Assembly: GCA_002696035.1 (NCBI GenBank)
Contig: NZQV01000020.1
Span: forward strand, 71,071 to 135,070
Length of the DNA: 64,000 nucleotides
Direction: 5' to 3'
DNA from: Balneola sp.
GTDB taxonomy: Bacteria > Bacteroidota > Rhodothermia > Balneolales > Balneolaceae
Of the stretch, positions 34,062 through 42,811 are shown one piece after another. Position numbers and translations under genes: made by a program. Position 1 is the stretch's first letter. Every line of letters begins with the position of its first letter. Under the pieces are notes generated by a model that saw only the letters and a list, made by a program, of their open reading frames with translations, ran no database searches and was not told the DNA's origin.

Positions 34062-34476
34062 AAGGCTCTATTGGTTTTGGATGTACTATATCAACATGGA
34101 AAGCGTCAATAAGTTTCCTGACCAAAGAAAATCTATGATTTCAGAAATGTTCTTCTACTCTAATGCTTTATTCAAGAGCAGTATATGCAGAATTGTATCG
34201 AAATAGATTGCCTTTTAGCGGCCTACTTGTTCATTTATCTTGGCAGAAACCGAACTAAACAATAAATCCCGATAATCGGGACCGGTGTTTTCGGAATGCT
34301 TAGGAATACATCTTTCAGCTCAGTCTGATTTGAGTAGTTTATCTGAATTTATAAGAGCGGGGCGATGGATGGATTTAGGGCTTGTCGCGATTTTGCACGA
34401 TCAGGCACGAAAACTGAAACTACAATTGATCCAGGCGGAGGCTTGAACCAATTGTAGTTTTATCCAATATCCTAAG
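34062..34476. other. intergenic region with two hairpins, no gene
   Basis: About 415 bases between the sugar dehydrogenase start and the glyS stop. It holds a small perfect palindrome TCCCGATAATCGGGA near 34268 and the strong hairpin at 34417-34460. No coding or RNA gene was recognised in the rest. Confidence 0.6.
34417..34460. terminator. strong hairpin downstream of glyS
   Basis: AAACTACAATTG (34417-34428) is perfectly complementary to CAATTGTAGTTT (34449-34460), with a 20-base GC-rich loop. On the minus strand, the direction of glyS, it is followed by CAGTTTTCG, so only a weak T-tract is present. It could act in either direction. Confidence 0.45.
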
Positions 34477-35934
34477 TTACTCCGGTTTCCAGTCTTTCAT
34501 TCCGTCACGGATAACTTGGGCCAGTTTTGAGACCGGCACGCGATCCTGACTCATATCATCACGGTAACGGATGGTTACGGTATCTTCGCCTTCTGATTCC
34601 ACTCCATCAAAATCCACGGTTATGCAGAAGGGTGTTCCCGCTTCATCCTGTCGTCGGTAACGTTTTCCGATAGATCCGGATTCGTCATACAACACTGAAA
34701 ATTCTTCACGTAACTCTTTTTCGATCTTGTGCGCGAGGTCCTGCAATTTTTCTTTCTTGATCAGCGGGAAGATGCCAACTTGAGTCGGTGCTAATTTCGG
34801 ATTCATTTTCAGCACGGTGCGGGTATCGCCATCCACTTCTTCCTCGCGGTATGCATCACAAAGCACCATAAGTGTGAGGCGGTCAAGCCCTACAGACGTT
34901 TCAATTACATAAGGAACAAAGCGCTCTTGATTTTTCTGATCGTAGTAGTCCAGTTTTTTGCCGGAAAATTCAGCATGCTGGGTCAGATCAAAATCGGTTC
35001 GATTGTGAATGCCTTCCACTTCTTGCCAGCCGATCGGATATTTGTATTGAATGTCGGCAGCGGCACGTGCGTAGTGAGCAAGCTTGTCTTCGGGATGAGG
35101 AGCCGTTCTTAAATTTTCTTCACGGATTCCCATCATTTTATGCCATTCAAGACGCTTTTCAAGCCATTTTTCGTATTCATCTTCATCGGTTCCGGGCTTC
35201 ACGAAATATTGCATTTCCATCTGCTCAAACTCCCGCATGCGGAAAACGAACTGCCGGGCTACTACCTCATTTCGGAAGGCTTTGCCTGTTTGGGCGATCC
35301 CAAAAGGAATCGTAACACGTGCGGTATCAAGTACATTTTTATAATTCACAAAAATTCCCTGTGCCGTCTCAGGACGCAAATAAACGCCTTCTTCTTCTGT
35401 GGAAGTGGAACCGAATTGGGTTTTAAACATCAGGTTGAACTGACGAACTTCGGTCCAGTCGAAGGCTCCGGATTCCGGCGCACGGATCTCGTTTTCCATA
35501 ATGATCTCGTACAGGTCTTCCGTCAGGCTCTTTCGTGAACCGCAGGAATCCAGCTTTTCTTGTATGGCGTTGGCCTCTTCGTGCTTATCATCCTTGCGCA
35601 GCTTTTCAATGTGCTGCTCAATGATCATATCCGCACGGTAGCGTTTTTTGGACTGCTTGTCGTCGATCATTGGGTCGTTGAAACCGCCCACGTGACCACT
35701 TGCTTCCCACACTTTGGGATGCATGAAAATAGCTGCATCCACACCCACAATATTATCGTGGCGACGGGTCATCTCTTTCCACCAGGCATCACGGATATTT
35801 CGTTTGAGTTCTACACCGAGGGGTCCGTAATCATAAACGGCACTGAGTCCGCCATATATTTCTGAGGATTGAAAGATGAAGCCCCGCGCTTTCGCCAGCG
35901 ATACAATTTTATCCAGATTGTCCAAATTCGACAT
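34477..35934 (-). CDS. glyS: glycyl-tRNA synthetase (alpha2 type)
   Basis: A dimeric class II synthetase (GlyQS type, also called glyS/glyQS), 485 aa, charging tRNA-Gly. It begins KIVSLAKARGFIFQSSEIYG, the standard N-terminus. Motif 2 covers AFRNEVVARQFVFRMREFEQ, and YLRPETAQGIFVNYKN is diagnostic. Motif 3 is ETSVGLDRLTLMVLCDAY. The C-terminal anticodon-binding domain ends with PVSKLAQVIRDGMKDW. The ATG at 35934 is at the conserved start. It stands alone, between spacers. Confidence 0.96.
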   Translation of the reverse strand: MSNLDNLDKIVSLAKARGFIFQSSEIYGGLSAVYDYGPLGVELKRNIRDAWWKEMTRRHDNIVGVDAAIFMHPKVWEASGHVGGFNDPMIDDKQSKKRYRADMIIEQHIEKLRKDDKHEEANAIQEKLDSCGSRKSLTEDLYEIIMENEIRAPESGAFDWTEVRQFNLMFKTQFGSTSTEEEGVYLRPETAQGIFVNYKNVLDTARVTIPFGIAQTGKAFRNEVVARQFVFRMREFEQMEMQYFVKPGTDEDEYEKWLEKRLEWHKMMGIREENLRTAPHPEDKLAHYARAAADIQYKYPIGWQEVEGIHNRTDFDLTQHAEFSGKKLDYYDQKNQERFVPYVIETSVGLDRLTLMVLCDAYREEEVDGDTRTVLKMNPKLAPTQVGIFPLIKKEKLQDLAHKIEKELREEFSVLYDESGSIGKRYRRQDEAGTPFCITVDFDGVESEGEDTVTIRYRDDMSQDRVPVSKLAQVIRDGMKDWKPE

Positions 35935-36077
35935 TTGTAAGTGTGTTTACAGTTCAAAAATTTGTTGAACGCCAAAGATACGTAATAGAACATCGAATGT
36001 GGAACATCCAACCAGGAAATTTAGAACGGTGATGTTTAGATAGACAATTAAGCTAAATTAAGGTGCTCAAGACTAAC

Positions 36078-36105
36078 GTAATTCCTGCGAAGGCGGGAAT
36101 CTAAA
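36078..36105. repeat. dispersed palindromic element, copy 3
   Basis: GTAATTCCTGCGAAGGCGGG then AATCTAAA. One arm position is unpaired (T opposite G, a wobble), otherwise it matches the other copies. Confidence 0.75.
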
Positions 36106-36165
36106 TGCAATAATTAGAATCGATTACTGACTCTATTCCGTGCTTGATATGAAACCCCAACCGTC

Positions 36166-36182
36166 CGAGCGGAGACTTAAGA
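36166..36182. repeat. 17-bp direct repeat, copy 1
   Basis: CGAGCGGAGACTTAAGA, identical to the sequence at 36384-36400 in the same orientation, 218 bases apart. Reverse-oriented relatives (TCTTAAGTCT-like) flank it. It could be a recombination scar or part of a larger intergenic repeat. Confidence 0.6.
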
Positions 36183-36383
36183 TTGAAAAGCTTCATCTCT
36201 TAATCTCCTCCCTGGAAGTAACAGCGAGCTGTTCTTCCGCTCCCTCCAGAGGGACACAGGTTCTTGCCATTAATCAAAATTTCTACTCAAGATAAAATTC
36301 ACACTTCAGTGAAAATCTTATCTCTCATGGGGTATCTTAAGTCTTGAGCGAGTGTGTATGTATAATTCGAATGCAAATTGTTT

Positions 36384-36400
36384 CGAGCGGAGACTTAAGA
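36384..36400. repeat. 17-bp direct repeat, copy 2
   Basis: An exact second copy of CGAGCGGAGACTTAAGA. Confidence 0.6.
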
Positions 36401-36529
36401 ATTGTTGTCGCGGGGTCATTTTCTCAAGTCTGAAGACTTGGACTGCTACTTCTTTCCAGTCACCGCTTCGCTCAAGACTGAAAAGATCTTAGGGAGACCG
36501 ATTTCAGCTTTGCTGGAAATCAGCTCGTA

Positions 36530-37054
36530 CTAAGAAATAAGCTTAATATAGCTCTCCATATCAAAAGGTTCGGGCGGGGCGGTCTTCTTCAGGTAGAGCG
36601 GGTGATGGGGATGTCCGGCTTTAGAAATGCGACCGCGTTTGAAGAAGGAGTGATCCTGACTCCCCAATACTTCATAAATATCATGCAGGCAGCGGGAAAG
36701 ATACGGGCGTTTTTCGATCAGTGTTCCCCACGCGCACCAGATATCGGTAGAAATTCCATCCATGAGATCTGCAATGGCGTCCACATTTTTTTGGTGGATC
36801 TTTTTCTGAAAGTGCTTGTGCATTTTATCAGGATTGGTGGCTCGCTGGGGGTAGAGGTTGAACATCAGCCAGCCGTCGTAGTCGTGGTCGCGGGCGAATC
36901 GTGCAACCGATGCTACCGTAGGGTCAAGATCATTGGGCTTTGCCGTGGATGGATTCACCCCAAAACAAACCAGTGGGTTTTCGCCTTCTTGTCCAAGGGA
37001 GTATCGGGTTAGCGGTTCATCATGGTCATAGATCCAATCTTTATCAGGAAACAT
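36530..37054 (-). CDS. DUF1643 domain protein
   Basis: A 174-aa cytosolic protein of the DUF1643 family, whose function is unknown. The family signature is visible: NPLVCFGVNPSTAKPNDLDP, followed by VARFARDHDYDGWLMFNLYP and QRATNPD, then the later ADLMDGISTDIWCAWG and AGHPHHPLYL stretch. DUF1643 genes occur on plasmids, phages and near DNA-repair or stress genes in other bacteria. I start it at the ATG at 37054, because the TTG at 37072 adds only six non-conserved residues. It is divergent from tilS. Confidence 0.8.
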   Translation of the reverse strand: MFPDKDWIYDHDEPLTRYSLGQEGENPLVCFGVNPSTAKPNDLDPTVASVARFARDHDYDGWLMFNLYPQRATNPDKMHKHFQKKIHQKNVDAIADLMDGISTDIWCAWGTLIEKRPYLSRCLHDIYEVLGSQDHSFFKRGRISKAGHPHHPLYLKKTAPPEPFDMESYIKLIS

Positions 37055-37127
37055 CTGTGGAATTTTATTCAACTTCTAAATGCATCCGAAAATAGGGGAT
37101 TATATAAAGAATGTAATGCTAAACTGA

Positions 37128-37170
37128 GAACTTCAATGTTCGTTGTTCGATATTGAATGTTCGGTGTTCT
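37128..37170. repeat. GAACATT-type simple repeat
   Basis: Alternating near-copies of AATGTTCG, GTTGTTCGAT, TTGAATGTTCG and GTGTTCTT. A related run is CAATGTTGAATGTTCATTAT at 63333-63352, and shorter ones occur near 1395 and 35988. It lies in the short divergent promoter region upstream of tilS. Confidence 0.5.
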
Positions 37171-37208
37171 TAACTCGATATTCAAAAAATTTCCCCCTAC
37201 TTTTACGC

Positions 37209-38549
37209 ATGGCAAAATCAATTTCAGAACAGATACAAACCTACCTATTCGAGCAGCTTTCTGATGTATTTGAGAAGGATGCATTTTTTATTCTTGGCGT
37301 GAGTGGCGGGCCAGATTCCATGGCGCTGATGTATCTTTTCTATTTGCTGAAGCAGGATGCGTTGATCGTACACATCAATTATGGTAAGCGGGGAGAGCAG
37401 TCGGATAAAGATCAGGAGTTGGTGGAGCAGATGGCTTTTGCGTGGGGTTTTGAATGCTGTTCGGTTCGGCTCAACCCACAAGATGCCGGGAAAGAGAATT
37501 TCCAGAACTGGGCGCGAAAACAGCGATACCAATTTTTTGAAGATCTGAAATCAGACTACAAAGCCGATGCGATTGTTACAGCTCATCACCAGGATGATCA
37601 GGTAGAGACCGTATTGCAGAAAATTTTACGGGGAAGTTCGCCGGCTGCGTGGAAGGGAATGGAGGTGTGGGACGGACGTTTATTTCGGCCGCTGTTGCCC
37701 TTCAGTAAAGAAGAGATCCTGGATTTTTGTGAAGCCGAAGCCGTGCCCTATCGCATTGATGACAGTAATGAGGAATCCGGGTTTGCTCGGAATTTTATTC
37801 GGCATGAGCTGGCCGGGGAGATGGATAGGTTCTTTCCGGGCTGGCAACAAAACCTGCTTGCGCTGGAACAATATGCCGAGGCGTACGAGGAAAGCATCCG
37901 GATGGTGGCGAACCGCATCGTTGATAACAATACCCTTGATGTGGAGAAATTCTCGGCTTTGGCCGAACCGCTCAAAACAGCCGTCTTGAAATTTGTGCTG
38001 GATGACATAGGGTTGGGACACGAATATTCAAAAGGTGAACTCGAGGAATTACGAGATATCGAGACGCTGCAAACAGGAAAAAGCAAGACGGTGGGCTCGG
38101 TTTCATTTACCCGCGATCGGGGGCAGATCATCATTCACTCCGGGAGATCACCACGGAAAGTAGAGGAGCAGATCTCTGAAAAAGAAGTTAAGCAGGGATG
38201 GAGTAAAGAAGGGATTCGGCTCAGTGCAGAAAATGATCCAGACGTAAAACCGGACCTGAGACTTGATAAACAGGTAATGAAATTTCCATTATCTTTACGG
38301 TCATGGAAACAGGGAGATGCCTTTCAACCTCTTGGAATGCAGGGCCATCAAAAAGTTTCTGATCATCTTACAAACCGCAAGATCCCTACAATTTCCCGCG
38401 AAAAAGCTTTGGTATTGTGCGGATCAGATGGTACTATTTACGCCATTATTTATCCCCTCGAAGCACCGAACGGGGAGCATGGCGCCATCGCGGATACAGC
38501 GAAAGTAAAAGCATCAACACAAACCATTTTATCTATTAAAGTTAAATAA
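37209..38549 (+). CDS. tilS: tRNA(Ile)-lysidine synthase
   Basis: TilS attaches lysine to C34 of tRNA-Ile(CAU) so that it reads AUA. The 446 aa carry the PP-loop ATP site ILGVSGGPDSMALMYLF, followed by VHINYGKRGEQSDKDQELVE and IVTAHHQDDQVETVLQKILRG. The C-terminal TilS domain (GDAFQPLGMQGHQKVSDHL) is present. I chose the ATG at 37209; the ATG at 37143 would add 22 residues that look like translated spacer. hpt begins one base after its stop. A tilS-hpt pair is a common arrangement, although the usual ftsH does not follow here. Confidence 0.94.
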   Translation: MAKSISEQIQTYLFEQLSDVFEKDAFFILGVSGGPDSMALMYLFYLLKQDALIVHINYGKRGEQSDKDQELVEQMAFAWGFECCSVRLNPQDAGKENFQNWARKQRYQFFEDLKSDYKADAIVTAHHQDDQVETVLQKILRGSSPAAWKGMEVWDGRLFRPLLPFSKEEILDFCEAEAVPYRIDDSNEESGFARNFIRHELAGEMDRFFPGWQQNLLALEQYAEAYEESIRMVANRIVDNNTLDVEKFSALAEPLKTAVLKFVLDDIGLGHEYSKGELEELRDIETLQTGKSKTVGSVSFTRDRGQIIIHSGRSPRKVEEQISEKEVKQGWSKEGIRLSAENDPDVKPDLRLDKQVMKFPLSLRSWKQGDAFQPLGMQGHQKVSDHLTNRKIPTISREKALVLCGSDGTIYAIIYPLEAPNGEHGAIADTAKVKASTQTILSIKVK

Positions 38550-38550
38550 T

Positions 38551-39117
38551 ATGAGTTCTCATTTTTACCAGCCTGACACGGTTACCTGCAATGGCGAAAA
38601 GTTCAAGATCTTTATAACCAAAGAACAGATCGATGAACGTATGAACCAACTTGGTAGTCAGCTGGATCGTGATTTTGAAGGAAAGCGTCCCATATTTATT
38701 GGTATTCTGAATGGCGCATTTATCTTCCTGTCTGATCTCATGCGGCATGTTTCTATTACTTGTGAAGTGGATTTCATGAAGCTGAGCAGTTACGGAGATG
38801 AGAAAGTGTCATCGGGGCAGGTTACCGAGCTCAAGCATATTGATGCGAAGATCGAGGACCGGCATGTAATTCTGGTAGAAGATATTGTGGATACCGGGCT
38901 TTCCATGAATTATATGGTGAAGCGTATCAAAGAAAATAGCCCGGCTTCGGTGTCGGTGTGTACTTTGCTTCACAAAAAAGCAGCTACCAAATATGAAGTT
39001 CAATTAGATTATGTAGGATTCGAGATTCCGGATGCATTTGTACTGGGCTATGGATTGGATTATGCACAGGAAGGAAGAAATCTTTCTCAGATTTATGTGC
39101 TCGACAAAAATGACTAA
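38551..39117 (+). CDS. hpt: hypoxanthine phosphoribosyltransferase
   Basis: A purine-salvage enzyme (188 aa) converting hypoxanthine or guanine and PRPP to IMP or GMP. The PRPP motif is VILVEDIVDTGLSMNYM. The N-terminal PIFIGILNGAFIFLSDLMRH and the flexible-loop segment MKLSSYGDEKVSSGQ are typical, as is the YVGFEIPDAFVLGYGLDYA base-binding region near the end. It is cotranscribed with tilS, one base apart. The next gene is the sensor kinase after about 60 bases. Confidence 0.95.
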   Translation: MSSHFYQPDTVTCNGEKFKIFITKEQIDERMNQLGSQLDRDFEGKRPIFIGILNGAFIFLSDLMRHVSITCEVDFMKLSSYGDEKVSSGQVTELKHIDAKIEDRHVILVEDIVDTGLSMNYMVKRIKENSPASVSVCTLLHKKAATKYEVQLDYVGFEIPDAFVLGYGLDYAQEGRNLSQIYVLDKND

Positions 39118-39178
39118 ACGACTACATAACAGCACTCTTATCAGGATTATATAATAGGTGCTTTTGAACACTCATACT

Positions 39179-42100
39179 ATGATTAGAAAAGGCCTTTTAC
39201 TACTTGGCTTAGTATGCACTTTTGTACCGGCAAATGCCTTTCAGCTTTCTATAATAGATCAGCAACCTCCTCTTACCGCTCAAAAATGGACACTTGAAGA
39301 TGGGCTTCCTGTTAATACCGTCGGAAACATTACTCAGGATAGTCTCGGATACCTATGGATCAGCACATATGACGGGCTTGTCAGATTCGATGGATTGGAA
39401 TTCAAAATCTATAATTATTCCAATACTTCCGAGATGCCTCACAATCGTACCACTCTACTGTATCTTCAGGACAAAGACCGAATGTGGGTGGCATTGGAAT
39501 ATGGTGGTGTGCTTCTAAAGGAAAATGGGGAGTTCCGCCATTTTGGGGACAAATCGAACTTCACGGATTCTGGCATTACACAAATATTTGAGTCTTCAGA
39601 CGGCAGGATGTTCTTCATTACGCATTCCGGACTGTATGTATTTGATGGTGAAAAGTTTGCCAAATTCTACAACAGCGATAAACCTGGGCAAAATCAGATT
39701 CGCAATATTTTTGAGGATTATGATAAAAGTATCTGGGTAGCTACGAACAACGGTCTTTTGTACTTCACCCCAGACGGAGAACTTTTAGCTGAATATCATA
39801 AAAGTCCTGAGCGGCAGTACAATCGTATTTGGGATGTGCTTAGGACCAGTAACGGGATCATTACAACCGCTACCGATGCAGGCGTGTATGAGTTACTGGA
39901 TGGAGAGTTGGTTCAAACTGATAAATATGCTGCTGCCGATAATTACGCTATTGGTAGAATCTACAATGATGAGAATATGACTCTGTTGTTTGCAGTGGGG
40001 GAAGTATTTTACAAAGGGAGTAGCCAAACTATAAAACTACCATCCAATAATTTAAAAATATCGGATAATATAAAGACATCAGAATATTTCAGTGAATTCT
40101 ATACAGATTCGAATGGAAGGCTTTGGCTATTAGGAACTTCCGGTACACTTTCTTTATTCGAGGAGGGTAAAATTCGACCTTTTACAGAAATACCGGACAT
40201 CAGTGATTACTATTTCAACAGTGTTTTCGAAGATCGAGAAGGGAATCTTTGGTTTGGAACCAACGGAAACGGCCTTATTGCAGTAAGTGAAAGTAAAGTC
40301 CGAAACCTGGGCACCCCTGAAGGTCTGTCAGGTGATAACATACTTGCCATGCTGGAGGACAGTCAGGGGCGTTATTGGGTGGGAACCCGGGGCGACGGAC
40401 TGAATCTGATTGACGATAATTCCATTACTCATTATGACGTGACAAATGGAGCAGCAACAAATTTTGTAAAGTCTATTGGGGAAGATAAAAACGGTAATAT
40501 TTGGTTTGGGCATCATCAAAAGGGACTAAATAAGATCACGCCAAACGGCTTAGAGCATTATGTGCCGGGAGATAATGTGGAGATCAATGATATTCGTTCT
40601 ATTTACACCCACAGTAATGGAGAGATGTGGCTTGGAACCTATGGTGGATTGATCAATTTTGATCCTTCAGGATCAGATCATGTTGTATATGATAAAGGTG
40701 ACGGACTTGCCGGAATTAAGATAAGATATATTACCGAAGCACCTGACGGAGCTCTTTGGACGGGTAGCCTGGATGGAGGAGTATCCCGATTTCATAATGG
40801 CAACTTCACGAATTACACTACCGAAGACGGGCTTTCTTCTAACAATATCCGATCTATTTATATAGATGAATACGATGCCGGTACTATATGGATCGGTACA
40901 GAAAACAACGGGCTCAACCGTCTTAAAGACGGAGAGATCTCATACATCAATATGGATGATGGGTTGCCGGATCATATCATACATTGGATATCACAAGATG
41001 AAAGCGGATGGCTTTGGATGTCTTCAAACCGGGGAGTTTTCAAGATCAATAAGTCTGAACTGAATGTCTATCTCGATAATGAGTCTGGTGTTTTCACCCT
41101 ATTGCATTACGGGCGAGCAGAAGGAATGCGTAATCCAGAGGCGAACGGTTCTGTGCAGGAAGCTGGACTCAGAACAAGTGATGGTGATTTTTGGTTTGCC
41201 ACACAGGAAGGAGTTGCCATCTTTAGCAAACCTCCGATTGATGCTAAAACAATTCCACCTACCATTTTAATCAGCTCCATAATAGCCGGTGGCAATTCAT
41301 ATGCTTCAAATGATGTAGAGATTGATAAAGGATATAAGAGTTTCACGGTCAACTTTAAAGCGCTCACCTTTCCATTCAGTGAAAAAGCAAAGTTTAGGTA
41401 CCGTTTGGTTGGTATTGATAATTTCTGGAACGAAACAGCAGACCAGCGATCGGTATCTTATAATGACGTGCCTGCCGGAGACTATACATTTGAAGTTTTG
41501 GCCGCTAACAACAATGGGATTTGGAGTGAAAAGGCGGCTATGGCTACGATCACTGTTCAGCCATTTTTCTATGAACAGCCTTGGTTTTTTATTCTTGTTC
41601 TGGCTCTTATCACGGGTGGCTATTACGGGGCAACACAGATCCGCTACCGGTATTTATTAAACAAGCAGCGTAAACTGGAAAGCACCATCCGGGAACAAAC
41701 AGCCGAATTGACGCAGGAAAGAAATGATCTTCAGGTCAAGAACGATATTATAAGAATGCAAGCAGCTGAACTGGAGGAAAGCAACCAGACAAAGGATAAA
41801 TTCTTTTCATTGATAGCCCATGATCTTCGTAACCCGATTCAAGCTTTAGTGGGGCTTTCAGAAATAATAGAAATGGATATGGACGAAGACAAAGACCCTG
41901 AACTGAGTGAAATGTTTCATCATCTCTCCTCTTCAGCTCACAGATTGCAATATCTTGTGGAAGATTTACTGAGCTGGGCGTCTTTGCAAAATGGAAAAAT
42001 GAAACCAGATCTTGAAGAAATTGATTTCGATGTATTAGCTGTTCAAATTTTAGAGCTCCTAAAAGACAGCGCTCAACAGAAAGACATTGACATTTCTTTT

Positions 42101-42484
42101 GAATCGAGTGCAAAAACCCCTGTTTGTGCAGATAGAAATATGCTGAAAACAATTGTCAGAAATTTTATTTCAAATGCGATTAAGTTTACTGAACCGGGAG
42201 GTTCCGTTTCCCTGGCCATTTCACAAATGAATTCAACTCATATTATTGAAGTAAAGGATGATGGGATTGGTATGAATGATGAAATGGTGCAAAAGTCACT
42301 GCATAGCGATTCGAACGCATCTCGCCAAGGTACACAAAAAGAAAAGGGTACCGGCTTGGGCTTACAGATTTGTAAAGAAATGATCGCACTTCATGAGGGT
42401 AAATTAGAGATAGAATCTGAGGTGGGTAAGGGCTCTACTTTTATCGTTAAGCTTCCTCAAAAAAATAAACAAAAGGCCAAATAA
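39179..42484 (+). CDS. large beta-propeller sensor histidine kinase
   Basis: A 1101-aa two-component sensor. A signal peptide (GLLLLGLVCTFVPANA) precedes about 600 residues of two-component-regulator propeller repeats. These have the recurring pattern DSLGYLWISTYDGLVRFDG, NLWFGTNGNGL, RYWVGTRGDGLN. A Y_Y_Y domain follows (VGIDNFWNETADQRSVSYND), then one membrane helix around residues 797-817 and a coiled coil. The HisKA domain has His881 in FFSLIAHDLRNPIQ. The ATPase shows NFISNAIKF, VKDDGIGM and KGTGLGLQICKEMI. It lacks the receiver and AraC domains of the Bacteroides hybrid systems, so a separate response regulator is needed, and none is nearby. Start at the ATG at 39179, not the upstream GTG. 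The ligand is likely a glycan fragment, by analogy. Confidence 0.9.
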   Translation: MIRKGLLLLGLVCTFVPANAFQLSIIDQQPPLTAQKWTLEDGLPVNTVGNITQDSLGYLWISTYDGLVRFDGLEFKIYNYSNTSEMPHNRTTLLYLQDKDRMWVALEYGGVLLKENGEFRHFGDKSNFTDSGITQIFESSDGRMFFITHSGLYVFDGEKFAKFYNSDKPGQNQIRNIFEDYDKSIWVATNNGLLYFTPDGELLAEYHKSPERQYNRIWDVLRTSNGIITTATDAGVYELLDGELVQTDKYAAADNYAIGRIYNDENMTLLFAVGEVFYKGSSQTIKLPSNNLKISDNIKTSEYFSEFYTDSNGRLWLLGTSGTLSLFEEGKIRPFTEIPDISDYYFNSVFEDREGNLWFGTNGNGLIAVSESKVRNLGTPEGLSGDNILAMLEDSQGRYWVGTRGDGLNLIDDNSITHYDVTNGAATNFVKSIGEDKNGNIWFGHHQKGLNKITPNGLEHYVPGDNVEINDIRSIYTHSNGEMWLGTYGGLINFDPSGSDHVVYDKGDGLAGIKIRYITEAPDGALWTGSLDGGVSRFHNGNFTNYTTEDGLSSNNIRSIYIDEYDAGTIWIGTENNGLNRLKDGEISYINMDDGLPDHIIHWISQDESGWLWMSSNRGVFKINKSELNVYLDNESGVFTLLHYGRAEGMRNPEANGSVQEAGLRTSDGDFWFATQEGVAIFSKPPIDAKTIPPTILISSIIAGGNSYASNDVEIDKGYKSFTVNFKALTFPFSEKAKFRYRLVGIDNFWNETADQRSVSYNDVPAGDYTFEVLAANNNGIWSEKAAMATITVQPFFYEQPWFFILVLALITGGYYGATQIRYRYLLNKQRKLESTIREQTAELTQERNDLQVKNDIIRMQAAELEESNQTKDKFFSLIAHDLRNPIQALVGLSEIIEMDMDEDKDPELSEMFHHLSSSAHRLQYLVEDLLSWASLQNGKMKPDLEEIDFDVLAVQILELLKDSAQQKDIDISFESSAKTPVCADRNMLKTIVRNFISNAIKFTEPGGSVSLAISQMNSTHIIEVKDDGIGMNDEMVQKSLHSDSNASRQGTQKEKGTGLGLQICKEMIALHEGKLEIESEVGKGSTFIVKLPQKNKQKAK

Positions 42485-42523
42485 ACAGTTTTAAAACTCC
42501 CATGGTTTTTACGAGATAAAAGG

Positions 42524-42555
42524 TTGCTTTTAGCCCCTAAAGCTCGCTATATTTG
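42524..42555 (+). promoter_or_regulatory. promoter of tRNA-Ser
   Basis: TTG at 42524-42526, then 21 bases, then TATATTTG at 42548-42555. The -7 box is a perfect TAnnTTTG match to the Bacteroidota consensus. Transcription should start around 42561-42563, a few bases before the tRNA. Confidence 0.75.
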
Positions 42556-42567
42556 TGCCCTTGAAAC

Positions 42568-42656
42568 GGAGAGGTGGCTGAGTGGCTGAAAGCGCTCCCC
42601 TGCTAAGGGAGTATACCTCTAACGAGGTATCGAGGGTTCGAATCCCTCCCTCTCCG
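42568..42656 (+). tRNA. tRNA-Ser (GCT anticodon)
   Basis: A class II tRNA of 89 nt with the long variable arm expected for serine. Acceptor GGAGAGG pairs with CCTCTCC. The anticodon stem CTCCC/GGGAG encloses the loop with GCT at 42602-42604, which reads AGC and AGT codons. The T-arm is GAGGGTTCGAATCCCTC. The discriminator is G and CCA is not encoded. Its 3' end recurs at 42778-42794. Confidence 0.97.
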
Positions 42657-42657
42657 C
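42641..42657 (+). repeat. putative attachment-site core in tRNA-Ser 3' end
   Basis: AATCCCTCCCTCTCCGC, the last 16 bases of the tRNA plus one. An exact copy lies at 42778-42794. The pairing of a tRNA 3' end with a nearby direct copy is what integrases of the tyrosine family leave. Confidence 0.6.
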
Positions 42658-42673
42658 ATTGAATATTAAGAAC

Positions 42674-42704
42674 CACCATTCATCAACCGAATGGTGTTTT
42701 TGTT
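42674..42704 (+). terminator. rho-independent terminator after tRNA-Ser
   Basis: CACCATTC (42674-42681) pairs perfectly with GAATGGTG (42689-42696) over a 7-base loop, then TTTTTGTT follows. It lies 18 bases after the tRNA. Confidence 0.9.
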
Positions 42705-42777
42705 GACAAAGAAAGGAGGGATGAGAAGCTTGTCCCGCTTTCACTCCGAATTGATGAAGAAGAGACTTTTGGCGGGA

Positions 42778-42794
42778 AATCCCTCCCTCTCCGC
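42778..42794 (+). repeat. second copy of tRNA-Ser 3' end (att scar)
   Basis: An exact 17-base direct copy of AATCCCTCCCTCTCCGC, 137 bases after the first. The DNA between (42658-42777) holds only the terminator and a TCCCGC/GCGGGA inverted repeat, so no integrase or cargo is left. It sits 18 bases before the end of the cyclase gene. Confidence 0.6.
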
Positions 42795-42811
42795 TCTTTT
42801 TATGATCTATA

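Larger units (their letters stand above)
35935..36529. other. repeat-bearing intergenic region, no gene
   Basis: Nearly 600 bases with no supportable gene. It holds the third copy of the palindromic element (36078-36105) and a 17-base direct repeat (36166-36182 and 36384-36400). There are also related words such as CTTAAGTCTTGAGCGAG near 36348, in the opposite orientation. The glyS promoter should lie in its first 100 bases. Confidence 0.6.
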
